The notes under the pieces are model-generated. The model did not search any database. It was not told the origin of the DNA and saw only the letters and a program-made list of their open reading frames with translations. The translations under genes were made by a program, and so were the position numbers. Positions 1 through 7,464 of a stretch of DNA of 64,000 nucleotides are shown here, piece after piece. This stretch comes from Desulfuromonadaceae bacterium. Its GTDB lineage: Bacteria; Desulfobacterota; Desulfuromonadia; Geobacterales; Pseudopelobacteraceae. How positions within the stretch are numbered: the stretch's first letter is position 1; each line of letters begins with the position of its first letter. The stretch is from NCBI GenBank assembly GCA_028683435.1, contig JAQUIG010000011.1, forward strand, positions 1 through 64,000, given 5' to 3'.

Positions 1-134
1 TCGCCGAATGGCGGCAGCGTTTCCCTCATGCAGAAGTCCACAGCTACCCGGATTGCGGCCACTATATCCTCGAAGATGCCAAGGATGAGGTCGTGCCGTT
101 GATTTCGGAGTTTCTTGATCGCACGGCGGATTAA
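1..134 (+). CDS. oleB: OleB-type alpha/beta hydrolase, C-terminal end only
   Basis: The visible 43 residues (frame starting at base 3) end an alpha/beta-hydrolase fold: an FPHAEVHSYPDCGHYILED stretch carries the C-terminal catalytic histidine in the GHYILED context typical of haloalkane-dehalogenase-like enzymes, followed by a last helix. Because oleC and oleD lie downstream on the same strand, I read it as OleB, which in the long-chain olefin pathway decarboxylates the beta-lactone made by OleC to a cis-alkene. The fold is read from sequence; the OleB name rests on neighbourhood. Another hydrolase of the same superfamily is possible, since the nucleophile region lies outside the window. Confidence 0.65.
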   Translation, partial: AEWRQRFPHAEVHSYPDCGHYILEDAKDEVVPLISEFLDRTAD

Positions 135-171
135 AGTCTGTCTTTAATTCTACTTTTTCACTTTACCGTTT

Positions 172-323
172 CGTCCCGTAGGGACCGAATGAAGGTAGCC
201 GGGGAATTCATTCCCCGGTATGGAATAGCCCATATTCAATCGTCACGTACGTGACGAAATGATGATTCACCATCGATCCCGGCGTTAAAACGCCGGGCTA
301 CCATCATTTTGTCACTACGTGAC
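172..323. repeat. Composite REP/BIME-like palindrome element 1
   Basis: Five inverted repeats lie in series: GTCCC-GTA-GGGAC at 173-185; a GTAG head (195-198) followed by the 20-base palindrome CCGGGGAATTCATTCCCCGG (199-218); CGTCACGTACGTGACG (241-256); an oppositely oriented palindrome (278-297) followed by CTAC (298-301), the complement of GTAG; and GTCAC-TA-CGTGAC (311-323). A pair of inverted GTAG-headed hairpins around a spacer is the layout of a bacterial interspersed mosaic element. It sits just upstream of the Y1 transposase gene and fills the gap after oleB. Confidence 0.75.
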
Positions 324-393
324 GTAATCTGACAAAGTAGAATTAGCAACATTTGTAATGACTGTTGGGTGAAGCGGGACGGGGGAATATTTC

Positions 394-846
394 GTGGCGA
401 ATACATACACGTCGTTACATTACCATATTGTATTCAGCACCAAAAACCGCGAGCCTTGGCTTGTCGTTCCCAAGGAAGCCAAAATATGGGAATATCTGGG
501 CGGCATAGCCCGCACAAATGGCATGAAGGCATTAAAAATCGGAGGCTATGACGATCATATACACATTTTGCTTGCTTTACCGCCTACCATTTCTGTCAGT
601 AAAGCGGTGCAACAACTCAAAGGTGCTTCATCACGTTGGATTCATGAAAGCGACAGCGATATGGTGGCGTTTGCATGGCAGGATGGATACGGGGCATTCT
701 CAGTTGGTCTTTCACAAATTGCGGACACAGTGCGATATATTGAAGATCAACGTGAACATCATCGGTCAAAATCATTTCAGGAAGAGTATCTTTATTTTCT
801 TAAAAAGCATGACCTTGAATTTGACGAGCGCTATGTGTGGGGATAA
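394..846 (+). CDS. REP-associated (Y1/HUH) tyrosine transposase, IS200-like
   Basis: This 150-residue protein has the single-domain layout of IS200/IS605 TnpA-type Y1 transposases: the metal-binding HUH motif reads His55-Ile-His57 and the candidate nucleophile is Tyr115 in VRYIEDQ. Such enzymes nick and rejoin single-stranded DNA at hairpins. The GTG start at 394 is preceded by a GGGGGA ribosome-binding site. Composite elements of GTAG-headed palindromes flank it on both sides, which is the arrangement of REP-associated transposases that recognise GTAG next to a hairpin. No tnpB is present. I infer a domesticated REP transposase rather than a complete insertion sequence. Confidence 0.85.
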   Translation: MANTYTSLHYHIVFSTKNREPWLVVPKEAKIWEYLGGIARTNGMKALKIGGYDDHIHILLALPPTISVSKAVQQLKGASSRWIHESDSDMVAFAWQDGYGAFSVGLSQIADTVRYIEDQREHHRSKSFQEEYLYFLKKHDLEFDERYVWG

Positions 847-852
847 ATTAAA

Positions 853-1028
853 GCCCCATCGGGGCGGCCGATGGTAGCCGTGGGATTCATCCCACGGGGT
901 GTGGCAATAGCCGCAAAATCATCCGTCGCGTATGCGACGTGTGGCGGATAATGGTGGTGGACGTAACGCACCCGTGCATATCCGGGGAATGAATTCCCCG
1001 TCTACCGTCAATTCGTCGCTATGCGACG
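853..1028. repeat. Composite REP/BIME-like palindrome element 2
   Basis: It has the same plan as element 1: GCCCC-ATC-GGGGC (853-865); GTAG (874-877) plus CCGTGGGATTCATCCCACGG (878-897); CGTCGCGTATGCGACG (924-939); a reversed CCGGGGAATGAATTCCCCG (982-1000) with CTAC at 1002-1005; and CGTCGC-TAT-GCGACG (1014-1028). The stem sequences differ from element 1 while the GTAG heads and order are kept. It begins six bases after the transposase stop. The following 1029-1225 is AT-rich and shows no feature I can name. Confidence 0.75.
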
Positions 1029-1225
1029 TAACTTGACCCCTCGGTTCTTTTAATTCAGCTGGTTACATGCGTATTAACGGCCAACAGCCAAAGTGTTATG
1101 ATGGCCGGATCTGATTAATCGAGTTCTATATAATCAACAAACGTCCTATATTGGTAGCAAGTTACATATATAGAGAAACCGTAGATTATCGAGTTGGTCA
1201 AAACAACAAACTGAGAAGGTGTTCA

Positions 1226-1948
1226 ATGCGCGATAAGCATATAGTTCTTGCCAGCGGCCTATCAATAGGCATCACCGATATAGACAACAAAATAAAAGAA
1301 GCTGAATATAATGCGCTTAATTACTTTAATAAGACGTGTCCATATTGCGGAAACGGAATTTTCGATGGACATATACGCAACAAGTTAAATCTGGATCATT
1401 TTTGGCCAATATCTAAGGGTGGACAAAATGTTCCGTGGAACATCCTTCCAATCTGCGGACGCTGTAATCGGAAGAAAAAGGACAAACTTCCACATGAATA
1501 TCTGGAACCTTTAACGCTTGAAATCTGTACGAAATATCTTTCAGAAGTTAGAGACCGATACTGCAATGAGACGCAGAAATGCTGTGAAATGATAGCTAAA
1601 ATCAAATCATCTATAATCAATGACACCACTTTAACAACAACAGCGGCGATGAAAGTGCTGCTTGATATATTTGAAATCAACATTGATTTTAAAACGAGCA
1701 GTAGATTTGAAAATGACTATACCTCCGAGTGGATTACTTCAGGAGATTGGAAGTATAATCTCATAGGCAATCAGGTTGAAAAATCTAAAGTCTATGAGAT
1801 GTACTTAACTCATTGTAAGTCAAATAATTTATCTCCAGATTCTGTAGGCGAGTTTGGAAAAAAATTCTTCAAATTAGTGAAATGCAAGTCCGTGAGAATA
1901 AATTATCCTGAATTAGGCATAAGACCTTGGGGCTACCGATTAATTTAG
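1226..1948 (+). CDS. HNH endonuclease domain protein
   Basis: The protein has 240 residues from the ATG at 1226, preceded by GAGAAGGTG; the frame is open further upstream to a TTG at 1151, but that start lacks a ribosome-binding site. Residues 38-90 form an HNH nuclease core: zinc knuckles CPYC (38-41) and CGRC (77-80), the metal/catalytic Asp57-His58, a GGQN loop and Asn72 in NILP. The C-terminal 140 residues match no domain I recognise. The gene is visibly more AT-rich than the ole and housekeeping genes, which suggests horizontal acquisition. It could be a defence or restriction nuclease or a mobile-element nuclease; nothing nearby decides. Confidence 0.8.
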   Translation: MRDKHIVLASGLSIGITDIDNKIKEAEYNALNYFNKTCPYCGNGIFDGHIRNKLNLDHFWPISKGGQNVPWNILPICGRCNRKKKDKLPHEYLEPLTLEICTKYLSEVRDRYCNETQKCCEMIAKIKSSIINDTTLTTTAAMKVLLDIFEINIDFKTSSRFENDYTSEWITSGDWKYNLIGNQVEKSKVYEMYLTHCKSNNLSPDSVGEFGKKFFKLVKCKSVRINYPELGIRPWGYRLI

Positions 1949-2010
1949 GATGAGCAGGGGGTCTGCCTTAATAAAGTAGAGATGCCTGCGAAAATTAAGT
2001 TAATCTTGAA

Positions 2011-2235
2011 ATGCCAATACTCAACACGTGTTATTTGATGTATCAGGTGGAGCGGAAGGCCATAACCATTTGGGTCTGCTACACCCAAGTAGAACACCGC
2101 AACCATGGATACATCACGAAGTTATTAAAGATACTAATCAAAAAGTACCAGAACAAAATAATCACTATTGATACGCACAATGAAAGCTTACGTAATATTT
2201 GCAGTCGCCTCGGGATAAATTTGTTTAGATGCTGA
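2011..2235 (+). pseudogene. GNAT acetyltransferase remnant, C-terminal half
   Basis: The short frame (74 residues, or 65 from an internal ATG at 2038) contains VEHRNHGYITKLLKILI, which fits the acetyl-CoA-binding motif A of GNAT proteins, followed by an N-E-S-L-R...RLGI segment like the last helix and strand of that fold. A complete GNAT domain is about 140-150 residues, so the N-terminal strands are missing. The upstream bases back to the HNH stop do not restore them. I call it a decayed remnant, with moderate doubt. Confidence 0.4.
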
Positions 2236-2346
2236 GGCTGAGGTCTTCCAAAGAATAAAGGGGCCCTGGACATTGGACATTGTTTTAGCAGAACTTTAAG
2301 AGTGACTCCTTATATTCTCTTATATTCACGAGAGGTAATCAAAGTC

Positions 2347-2898
2347 ATGAAGACCCAGTACTACACCGCATCAAGTCTTGATGGATTTATTGCAACCGAG
2401 GATGACTCGTTGGATTGGCTGTTTCCTCTTGCAGATCTGACTGACTCCAGCTACCCAGATTTTATTGCCGAGATCGGCGCACTGGCAATGGGGTCCACCA
2501 CCTACGAGTGGATCGTTCGCAATTCCGACAAGGTAGCGGCGGAGACCGGGTCCCCTTGGCCGTACACCCAGCCTGCCTGGGTATTCACCAGTCGCATACT
2601 CCCGGTAATAGAAGGTTCAAACATCAGGTTCGTCAAAGGTGATGTGCGCCAGATTCACAATGAGATGCGTGTGGCCGCCGGGGAAAAGAACATCTGGATT
2701 GTGGGGGGCGGAGACTTGGCGGGGCAGTTTCATGATGAAGGACTTCTGGATGAACTCATTATCCAAATTGGCTCAGTTACCCTGGGCAGAGGCAAGCAAC
2801 TGTTCCCACGCCGAGTTCTAAGCCCTACCCTGCGCCTTATATCAGTTCACCAGATGGGGAACAGCATGGTTGAACTGCGATATGAGGTAGGTAAATAG
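2347..2898 (+). CDS. RibD C-terminal / dihydrofolate-reductase-like protein
   Basis: This 183-residue protein matches the RibD_C/DHFR-like fold: an N-terminal TASSLDGFIA strand-turn that contacts nicotinamide cofactor, an MGSTTYEW segment, and the late glycine-rich IWIVGGGDLAGQF cofactor loop. It probably reduces a pteridine or pyrimidine-like substrate with NADPH, but this family (YyaP/YwjB-type proteins) is mostly uncharacterised. The ATG at 2347 follows GAGAGG; an in-frame ATG at 2302 would add 15 unconserved residues. It stands alone in the accessory block, so its substrate cannot be inferred from neighbours. Confidence 0.8.
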   Translation: MKTQYYTASSLDGFIATEDDSLDWLFPLADLTDSSYPDFIAEIGALAMGSTTYEWIVRNSDKVAAETGSPWPYTQPAWVFTSRILPVIEGSNIRFVKGDVRQIHNEMRVAAGEKNIWIVGGGDLAGQFHDEGLLDELIIQIGSVTLGRGKQLFPRRVLSPTLRLISVHQMGNSMVELRYEVGK

Positions 2899-3012
2899 AG
2901 ACGCCCAACTCTCGAGTGAACTCGGTCGCGACAAAAAACCTGCCGTGCCGGTCACACTCATGCCCGTTAGTCGCGATCAAATTAAATTCCAAATAAATAT
3001 GAGGCCAGGATT

Positions 3013-3414
3013 ATGATTCGGAAAATCAGTGGAGCATTGACCGGGGGTGCTATTGGAGGGTTGGTCGATAGTATCAACATCACGATTTTAGGCAAGACAG
3101 GAATAAGCGATCTATTGGGAGTCAGTATGAAGCCGGAATTCACTGCTCCCTGGCTTTATCAGCGAATGATCTGGGGTGGCATATGGATGCTTTTGCTACT
3201 TCTGCCGTTTTGGAAAAAGCAAACTATTTTGCGTGGATGCCTGTTCAGTCTGCTGCCATCGGCTATGATGCTTTTCATGGTCTTGCCAAGCATGGGGAAA
3301 GGACTTCTCGGTCTTGGTTTCGGCACTCTGACACCTGTGGTAGTTATTGTCTTGAACTTTATATATGGCATTGTTGCTGCTTATTGGTACAAGTTTACAG
3401 TCAAATCCGCTTAG
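3013..3414 (+). CDS. Small integral membrane protein of unknown function
   Basis: The 133-residue protein has a glycine-rich first helix (GALTGGAIGGLVDSI) and three further hydrophobic stretches at about residues 55-67, 75-92 and 103-126, giving four likely transmembrane segments. The second half resembles small conserved membrane proteins with a cytoplasmic lysine-rich end, but I recognise no named family. A GAGGCCAGGATT segment precedes the ATG. It ends the accessory block, ahead of the third palindrome element and oleC. Confidence 0.6.
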   Translation: MIRKISGALTGGAIGGLVDSINITILGKTGISDLLGVSMKPEFTAPWLYQRMIWGGIWMLLLLLPFWKKQTILRGCLFSLLPSAMMLFMVLPSMGKGLLGLGFGTLTPVVVIVLNFIYGIVAAYWYKFTVKSA

Positions 3415-3475
3415 CATGCACTCAGGCGGTGACCGGTCGCAAGAAACTGCGTTGTCCGACTATCTTTTTGCTTAC

Positions 3476-3614
3476 GTCGCATAGCGACAGATTGATGGTA
3501 GCCGGGGAATTCATTCCCCGGAAATGAGATATCGTCACGTACGTGACGAATGAATATTTGATATTTTCACCCGTGGGATGAATCACACGGCTACCATCTG
3601 CCACCCCTACGGGG
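3476..3614. repeat. Composite REP/BIME-like palindrome element 3
   Basis: It has the same architecture as elements 1 and 2: GTCGC-ATA-GCGAC (3476-3488); GTAG (3498-3501) plus CCGGGGAATTCATTCCCCGG (3502-3521), identical to element 1; CGTCACGTACGTGACG (3533-3548), also identical; a reversed imperfect palindrome CCGTGGGATGAATCACACGG (3571-3590) with CTAC (3591-3594); and CCCC-TAC-GGGG (3604-3614). It lies just upstream of oleC, so it may affect transcription or mRNA stability there. Confidence 0.75.
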
Positions 3615-3641
3615 CTTGAAATCAATTTGGATACACCAACA

Positions 3642-5279
3642 ATGACCAACACCAACATCGTCAATATTTCCCGTCCTCTGACCGAAATGGCCCGGCTCCA
3701 GCCGGATACGCCCGCCATCATCTTTCCGCAGGAAAAGCGCTCCCTGACCTTTCGGGAACTGGATCAGGAGAGCGACCGGATCGCAGGCGGACTGGGGCGA
3801 ATCGGCATTGGCCGCGGCACCAGGGTTGCGCTGCTGGTTCCCCCCTCCCCTGAACTGTTTGCCCTGACCTTTGCCCTGTTTAAAGCCGGCTCAGTACCGG
3901 TTTTCATTGATCCTGGTATCGGAGCGCGCAACATGAAGGGGTGCCTGGCAGAGGCGCAACCGGACGCCTTCATCGGCATCCCCAAGGCGCATGTGGCCCG
4001 GCGCTTGCTCGGCTGGGGGCGCTCCAGCATCCGTATCAACATCGTCGTCGGTGGCGGCTCTTTTTGGGGCGGCATACCGCTTGAAGAACTGCGCCGCTCT
4101 GCTCAGACGGCACCGTTTGCCGCTGCGGAAACCCGCCGTGATGACGTGGCCGCCATCCTGTTTACCAGCGGCAGCACCGGCCCTCCCAAGGGAGCAATCT
4201 ATAGTCATGGCACCTTTGCGGCCCAGGTTGATGCTCTGCGGGAGTTGTACGACATCCGCCCCGGCGAGGTCGACCTGCCGACGTTTCCGCTCTTTGCCCT
4301 GTTCGCTCCGGCCCTCGGCATGACGGCGCTGATTCCGCAGATGGACTTCACCCGCCCCGGCTCGGTCGATCCCCGCAAGATACTCGGACCGGCAGCCGAA
4401 TATTCCGCCACAAGCATGTTCGGCTCCCCGGCCCTGCTGAATCGGGTCGGACGTTTTGGCGAGACTCACGGCAGCACGTTCACCCATCTCAAACGGGTGA
4501 TTTCCGCCGGCGCTCCGGTTCCGGCCGCGGTATTAAAACGCTTTGCCGCGCTGTTGCCTGCTGATGCCGAGATCTTCACCCCCTATGGCGCCACCGAGGC
4601 GCTGCCGGTCAGCTCCATAGGCAGTCGCGAGATACTGGCCGAAACCGGGGCGATGACCGGCGAAGGGCATGGCGTCTGTATCGGCCGTCCGGTGCCGAGC
4701 ATCTCCCTTGCCATTATTCCGATCAGTGATGCACCGATATCCGCATGGAGCGATGACCTGGCGCTTCCTCCCCTTGCAGTGGGTGAAATCGCCGTGCGCG
4801 GGCCGCAGGTCAGCACCGCCTATCTGAACAGGCCCGAGGCGACCAACCTGGCAAAAATAGCTGATGCCGACGGCGGCGTCTGGCATCGGATGGGTGATGT
4901 CGGCTACCGGGACAACAGCGGCCGGATCTGGTTTTGCGGCCGTAAAGCCCACCGTGTCGTGACTGCGCACGGCACGCTCTACACAATCCCTGTGGAAGGG
5001 ATCTTCAACACCCATCCCAAAGTCTTTCGTACGGCGCTGGTCGGGGTTGGAGCAAGCGGAAGCCAGCAACCGGTGCTCTGTGTGGAATTGGAGACAAAAA
5101 GGGGGGTGCAGGAACAGGAGCAGATCCGGAAAGAGCTCCTTGAGCTGGGGAGTCACCATTCTCACACAAAAGACATTCATACGATCCTCTTCCACCCCGC
5201 TTTCCCGGTAGATATCCGCCATAACGCCAAGATATTCCGTGAAAAACTGGCCGTCTGGTCACAGAAGAAACTTTCATGA
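3642..5279 (+). CDS. oleC: OleC beta-lactone synthetase (AMP-dependent)
   Basis: This 545-residue member of the ANL (AMP-forming ligase) superfamily has the phosphate-binding motif FTSGSTGPPKG near residue 184, a TPYGATEALP A5-type motif and a GDVGYRD hinge region. OleC adenylates the beta-hydroxy acid made by OleD and closes it to a beta-lactone. The length and the overlapping oleD support OleC over a generic acyl-CoA ligase. The ATG at 3642 is chosen over a TTG 15 bases upstream. The stop overlaps the oleD start in an ATGA, so the two are translationally coupled. Confidence 0.85.
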   Translation: MTNTNIVNISRPLTEMARLQPDTPAIIFPQEKRSLTFRELDQESDRIAGGLGRIGIGRGTRVALLVPPSPELFALTFALFKAGSVPVFIDPGIGARNMKGCLAEAQPDAFIGIPKAHVARRLLGWGRSSIRINIVVGGGSFWGGIPLEELRRSAQTAPFAAAETRRDDVAAILFTSGSTGPPKGAIYSHGTFAAQVDALRELYDIRPGEVDLPTFPLFALFAPALGMTALIPQMDFTRPGSVDPRKILGPAAEYSATSMFGSPALLNRVGRFGETHGSTFTHLKRVISAGAPVPAAVLKRFAALLPADAEIFTPYGATEALPVSSIGSREILAETGAMTGEGHGVCIGRPVPSISLAIIPISDAPISAWSDDLALPPLAVGEIAVRGPQVSTAYLNRPEATNLAKIADADGGVWHRMGDVGYRDNSGRIWFCGRKAHRVVTAHGTLYTIPVEGIFNTHPKVFRTALVGVGASGSQQPVLCVELETKRGVQEQEQIRKELLELGSHHSHTKDIHTILFHPAFPVDIRHNAKIFREKLAVWSQKKLS

Positions 5280-6271
5280 AAGCACTTGTTACCGGAGGCG
5301 GCGGCTTTCTCGGCGGGGTGATCGTACGGATGCTGCGTGAGCGGGGCGACGAGGTACGCAGTTTTTCACGTGGTGAGCATCCTGATCTGGAGGATATGGG
5401 AGTAGAACAGTTCCAGGGCGACCTGGCTGACCAGGATTCGGTGATCAAGGCCGCCAGCGGTTGCGATCTGATTTTCCATGTCGCCGCCAAGGCCGGTATC
5501 TGGGGGCGGTACCATGATTTCTACCAGACCAACGTGGTCGGCACCGAAAATGTGCTGGCGGCATGCCGGAACAACAGTATCGATAGGCTTGTCTACACGA
5601 GTTCTCCCAGCGTCGTCTTCGACGGCAGCGATGTAGCGGGTGCAGATGAATCACTCCCCTACCCTGACCGCTATGAGGCCCACTATCCGGCGACCAAGGC
5701 CCTTGCCGAACAGCTGGTACTGGCGGCAAACTCGCCGGAGCTGGCAGTTACGGCCCTGCGGCCGCATCTGATCTGGGGCCCTGGCGATAACCATCTCGTT
5801 CCGCGCATCGTCGCCAGAGGGCGTGCCGGCAAACTGCGCCGTATCGGCATACGCCACAAACTGGTGGATACGGTTTACGTCGATAATGCCGCCAAAGCCC
5901 ATCTGTTGGCAGCCGACAGGCTTTCTCCCGACAGTCCTGCAGCAGGCAACTGTTATTTTATAACTAACAACGAGCCGCTGCCGCTCTGGGAGATGGTCAA
6001 TCGCATCCTCGCCGCTGCCGGTGTCCCTCCTGTGACCCGTTCTATCCCACCAAAACTGGCATACGCCGCCGGTTGCTTCTGCGAAGGCTTGTGGAGCCTG
6101 CTGCGCCTGTCCGGTGAACCGCCGATGACCCGCTTTGTGGCCCATGAGCTGTCCAGCGCTCATTGGTTCAATATTGAAGCTGCCCAACGCGATTTTGGCT
6201 ACAAGCCGGAAATTTCCATTGAGGAAGGTTTGGCGCTTTTACGACAGTCGTTTCTGGCAGGTAACCGTTGA
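5276..6271 (+). CDS. oleD: OleD 2-alkyl-3-ketoacid reductase
   Basis: A 331-residue short-chain dehydrogenase of the extended, 3-beta-HSD-like type. The NAD(P)-binding loop TGGGGFLG is at residues 6-13 and the catalytic pair is Tyr137/Lys141 in YPATK. OleD reduces the 2-alkyl-3-ketoacid produced by OleA to the beta-hydroxy acid used by OleC. It overlaps oleC by four bases and its stop codon shares a base with the next start, so oleC, oleD and the following transferase form one transcription unit. Confidence 0.87.
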   Translation: MKALVTGGGGFLGGVIVRMLRERGDEVRSFSRGEHPDLEDMGVEQFQGDLADQDSVIKAASGCDLIFHVAAKAGIWGRYHDFYQTNVVGTENVLAACRNNSIDRLVYTSSPSVVFDGSDVAGADESLPYPDRYEAHYPATKALAEQLVLAANSPELAVTALRPHLIWGPGDNHLVPRIVARGRAGKLRRIGIRHKLVDTVYVDNAAKAHLLAADRLSPDSPAAGNCYFITNNEPLPLWEMVNRILAAAGVPPVTRSIPPKLAYAAGCFCEGLWSLLRLSGEPPMTRFVAHELSSAHWFNIEAAQRDFGYKPEISIEEGLALLRQSFLAGNR

Positions 6272-6945
6272 TGTTTCCCTGGCCGCAGGATAATGAGGTA
6301 CAGATCCACTGCCGCCACCTTGCCGCTAATACCGCGTATTATGTTTCTTCAGATGAGATGTCAAGAGCTGACCGGCTCCTCGCCCCAGACAAGAAAAACA
6401 GTTTCATAGCCGGTCGTGGACTGCTGCGAGAAATTCTTAGCGGGTATTTGGGGATAAAAGCGGAGAAACTTCATTTTACCGTTGGAGAACACGGTAAACC
6501 GCGTCTTTTAGGTAACAAAGCCGACAACGGCCGGCTACACTTCAACCTGTCACATTCAGGCGACTTGTTTCTTTTGGCGGTTGGAATAGACCGTGAAGTT
6601 GGCATTGACGTGGAGCAGATTCGTAATGACACACCATTCCGTGATATTGCCCGACTCGCATTTTCCCCAGATGAACAGCAACGACTACTTGCCCTTCCGG
6701 ACGATCTGCAACGCGACGCATTTTTTCGCTGCTGGACCCGCAAGGAAGCCTGTCTGAAAGCCTGCGGGATGGGATTCGCCCTGACGGTAAACCGCTTCGA
6801 AATCAACTTTTTCCAGGAGACCCCAACCGTGTTTGTCTCGCCAGATGACCTGTCCATCTGGACTCTGGAGGATATTACTGCCCCGGTAGATCACTGTGCG
6901 GCGCTGGCGGTAAAAGGAGCCGCCCCGATTATCCGCTACGTTTGA
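6271..6945 (+). CDS. 4'-phosphopantetheinyl transferase superfamily protein
   Basis: The 224-residue protein has the Sfp-type motifs: FNLSHS (91-96), Mg-binding Asp113 and Glu115 in VGIDVEQ, and W155-TRKEA with Lys158/Glu159. Such enzymes move the 4'-phosphopantetheine arm from CoA to a serine of a carrier protein. The ATG shares its first base with the oleD stop. The ole reactions use acyl-CoA and do not obviously need a carrier, so its coupling to oleD is unexpected; it could serve a carrier elsewhere or be a chance operon partner. Confidence 0.85.
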   Translation: MFPWPQDNEVQIHCRHLAANTAYYVSSDEMSRADRLLAPDKKNSFIAGRGLLREILSGYLGIKAEKLHFTVGEHGKPRLLGNKADNGRLHFNLSHSGDLFLLAVGIDREVGIDVEQIRNDTPFRDIARLAFSPDEQQRLLALPDDLQRDAFFRCWTRKEACLKACGMGFALTVNRFEINFFQETPTVFVSPDDLSIWTLEDITAPVDHCAALAVKGAAPIIRYV

Positions 6946-6995
6946 TTGAAGTGCACTGCACCTGCCGGTATTACATTTATGGATGAGCAATTTAC

Positions 6996-7025
6996 TTGAC
7001 AGAGCTTAACCGATAGTGCTAAACA
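6996..7025 (+). promoter_or_regulatory. Candidate rpsT promoter
   Basis: A perfect TTGACA (6996-7001) is followed after 18 bases by TAAACA (7020-7025), a weak -10. It lies about 50 bases ahead of the rpsT start, in the gap after the transferase gene. The -35 is convincing and the -10 is not. Confidence 0.4.
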
Positions 7026-7075
7026 ACTAGCTTCAATTCCGTTACTTACTCAAAGAAAATTTTTGGAGGTGTAGT

Positions 7076-7339
7076 TTGGCTCATCATAAGTCAGCAATCA
7101 AGAGGATCAAGCAGAGTGCAAAGAAAACCGCCCGTAATCGTCATGTATCATCGACGCTGAAAACATATATCAAGCGGGTTCGTGAAGCGGTTGAAGCCAA
7201 GGACAAGGAAGCTGCTGTTGCTGCCCTTAAGATTGCCATCCCTATTATCGATGCCACTGCTACCAAAGGTGTTATTCACAATTCAACAGCTTCCCGCAAC
7301 GTTTCACGCCTTACAAAACTCGTCAATACTCTCGGCTAG
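7076..7339 (+). CDS. rpsT: 30S ribosomal protein S20
   Basis: An 87-residue, lysine/arginine-rich helical protein opening with [16 protein letters not shown], the standard S20 signature; it binds 16S rRNA early in small-subunit assembly. The start is TTG, preceded by a strong GGAGGT at good spacing. A UUG start is also found in E. coli rpsT, where it is part of translational autoregulation, so similar control is plausible. It is monocistronic, closed by the terminator just downstream. Confidence 0.97.
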   Translation: MAHHKSAIKRIKQSAKKTARNRHVSSTLKTYIKRVREAVEAKDKEAAVAALKIAIPIIDATATKGVIHNSTASRNVSRLTKLVNTLG

Positions 7340-7367
7340 AACATTTAGGCTGAATATTCAATAACGT

Positions 7368-7403
7368 AAGAAGGGGGCTGCGATTATGCATGTCCCCTTC
7401 TTT
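7368..7403. terminator. Terminator between convergent rpsT and holA
   Basis: The arms AAGAAGGGG and CCCCTTCTT pair across a 17-base spacer, followed on the plus strand by TTTATT and later a T-run. It serves rpsT and, less clearly, the leftward leuS-lptE-holA operon. Confidence 0.65.
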
Positions 7404-7464
7404 ATTGCGCTTGTATTTTTTACCTTACAGATCAGGTATGAAATCAGTGGCGGCGAGCAAAGAA

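Noticed and set aside
394..846. Complete IS200/IS605 insertion sequence
   Set aside because: No tnpB, no defined left and right ends and flanking GTAG palindromes point to a REP-associated transposase instead.
172..3614. Repeated palindromes considered as a CRISPR array
   Set aside because: Units are internally palindromic, irregularly spaced and scattered around a Y1 transposase; no regular spacers.
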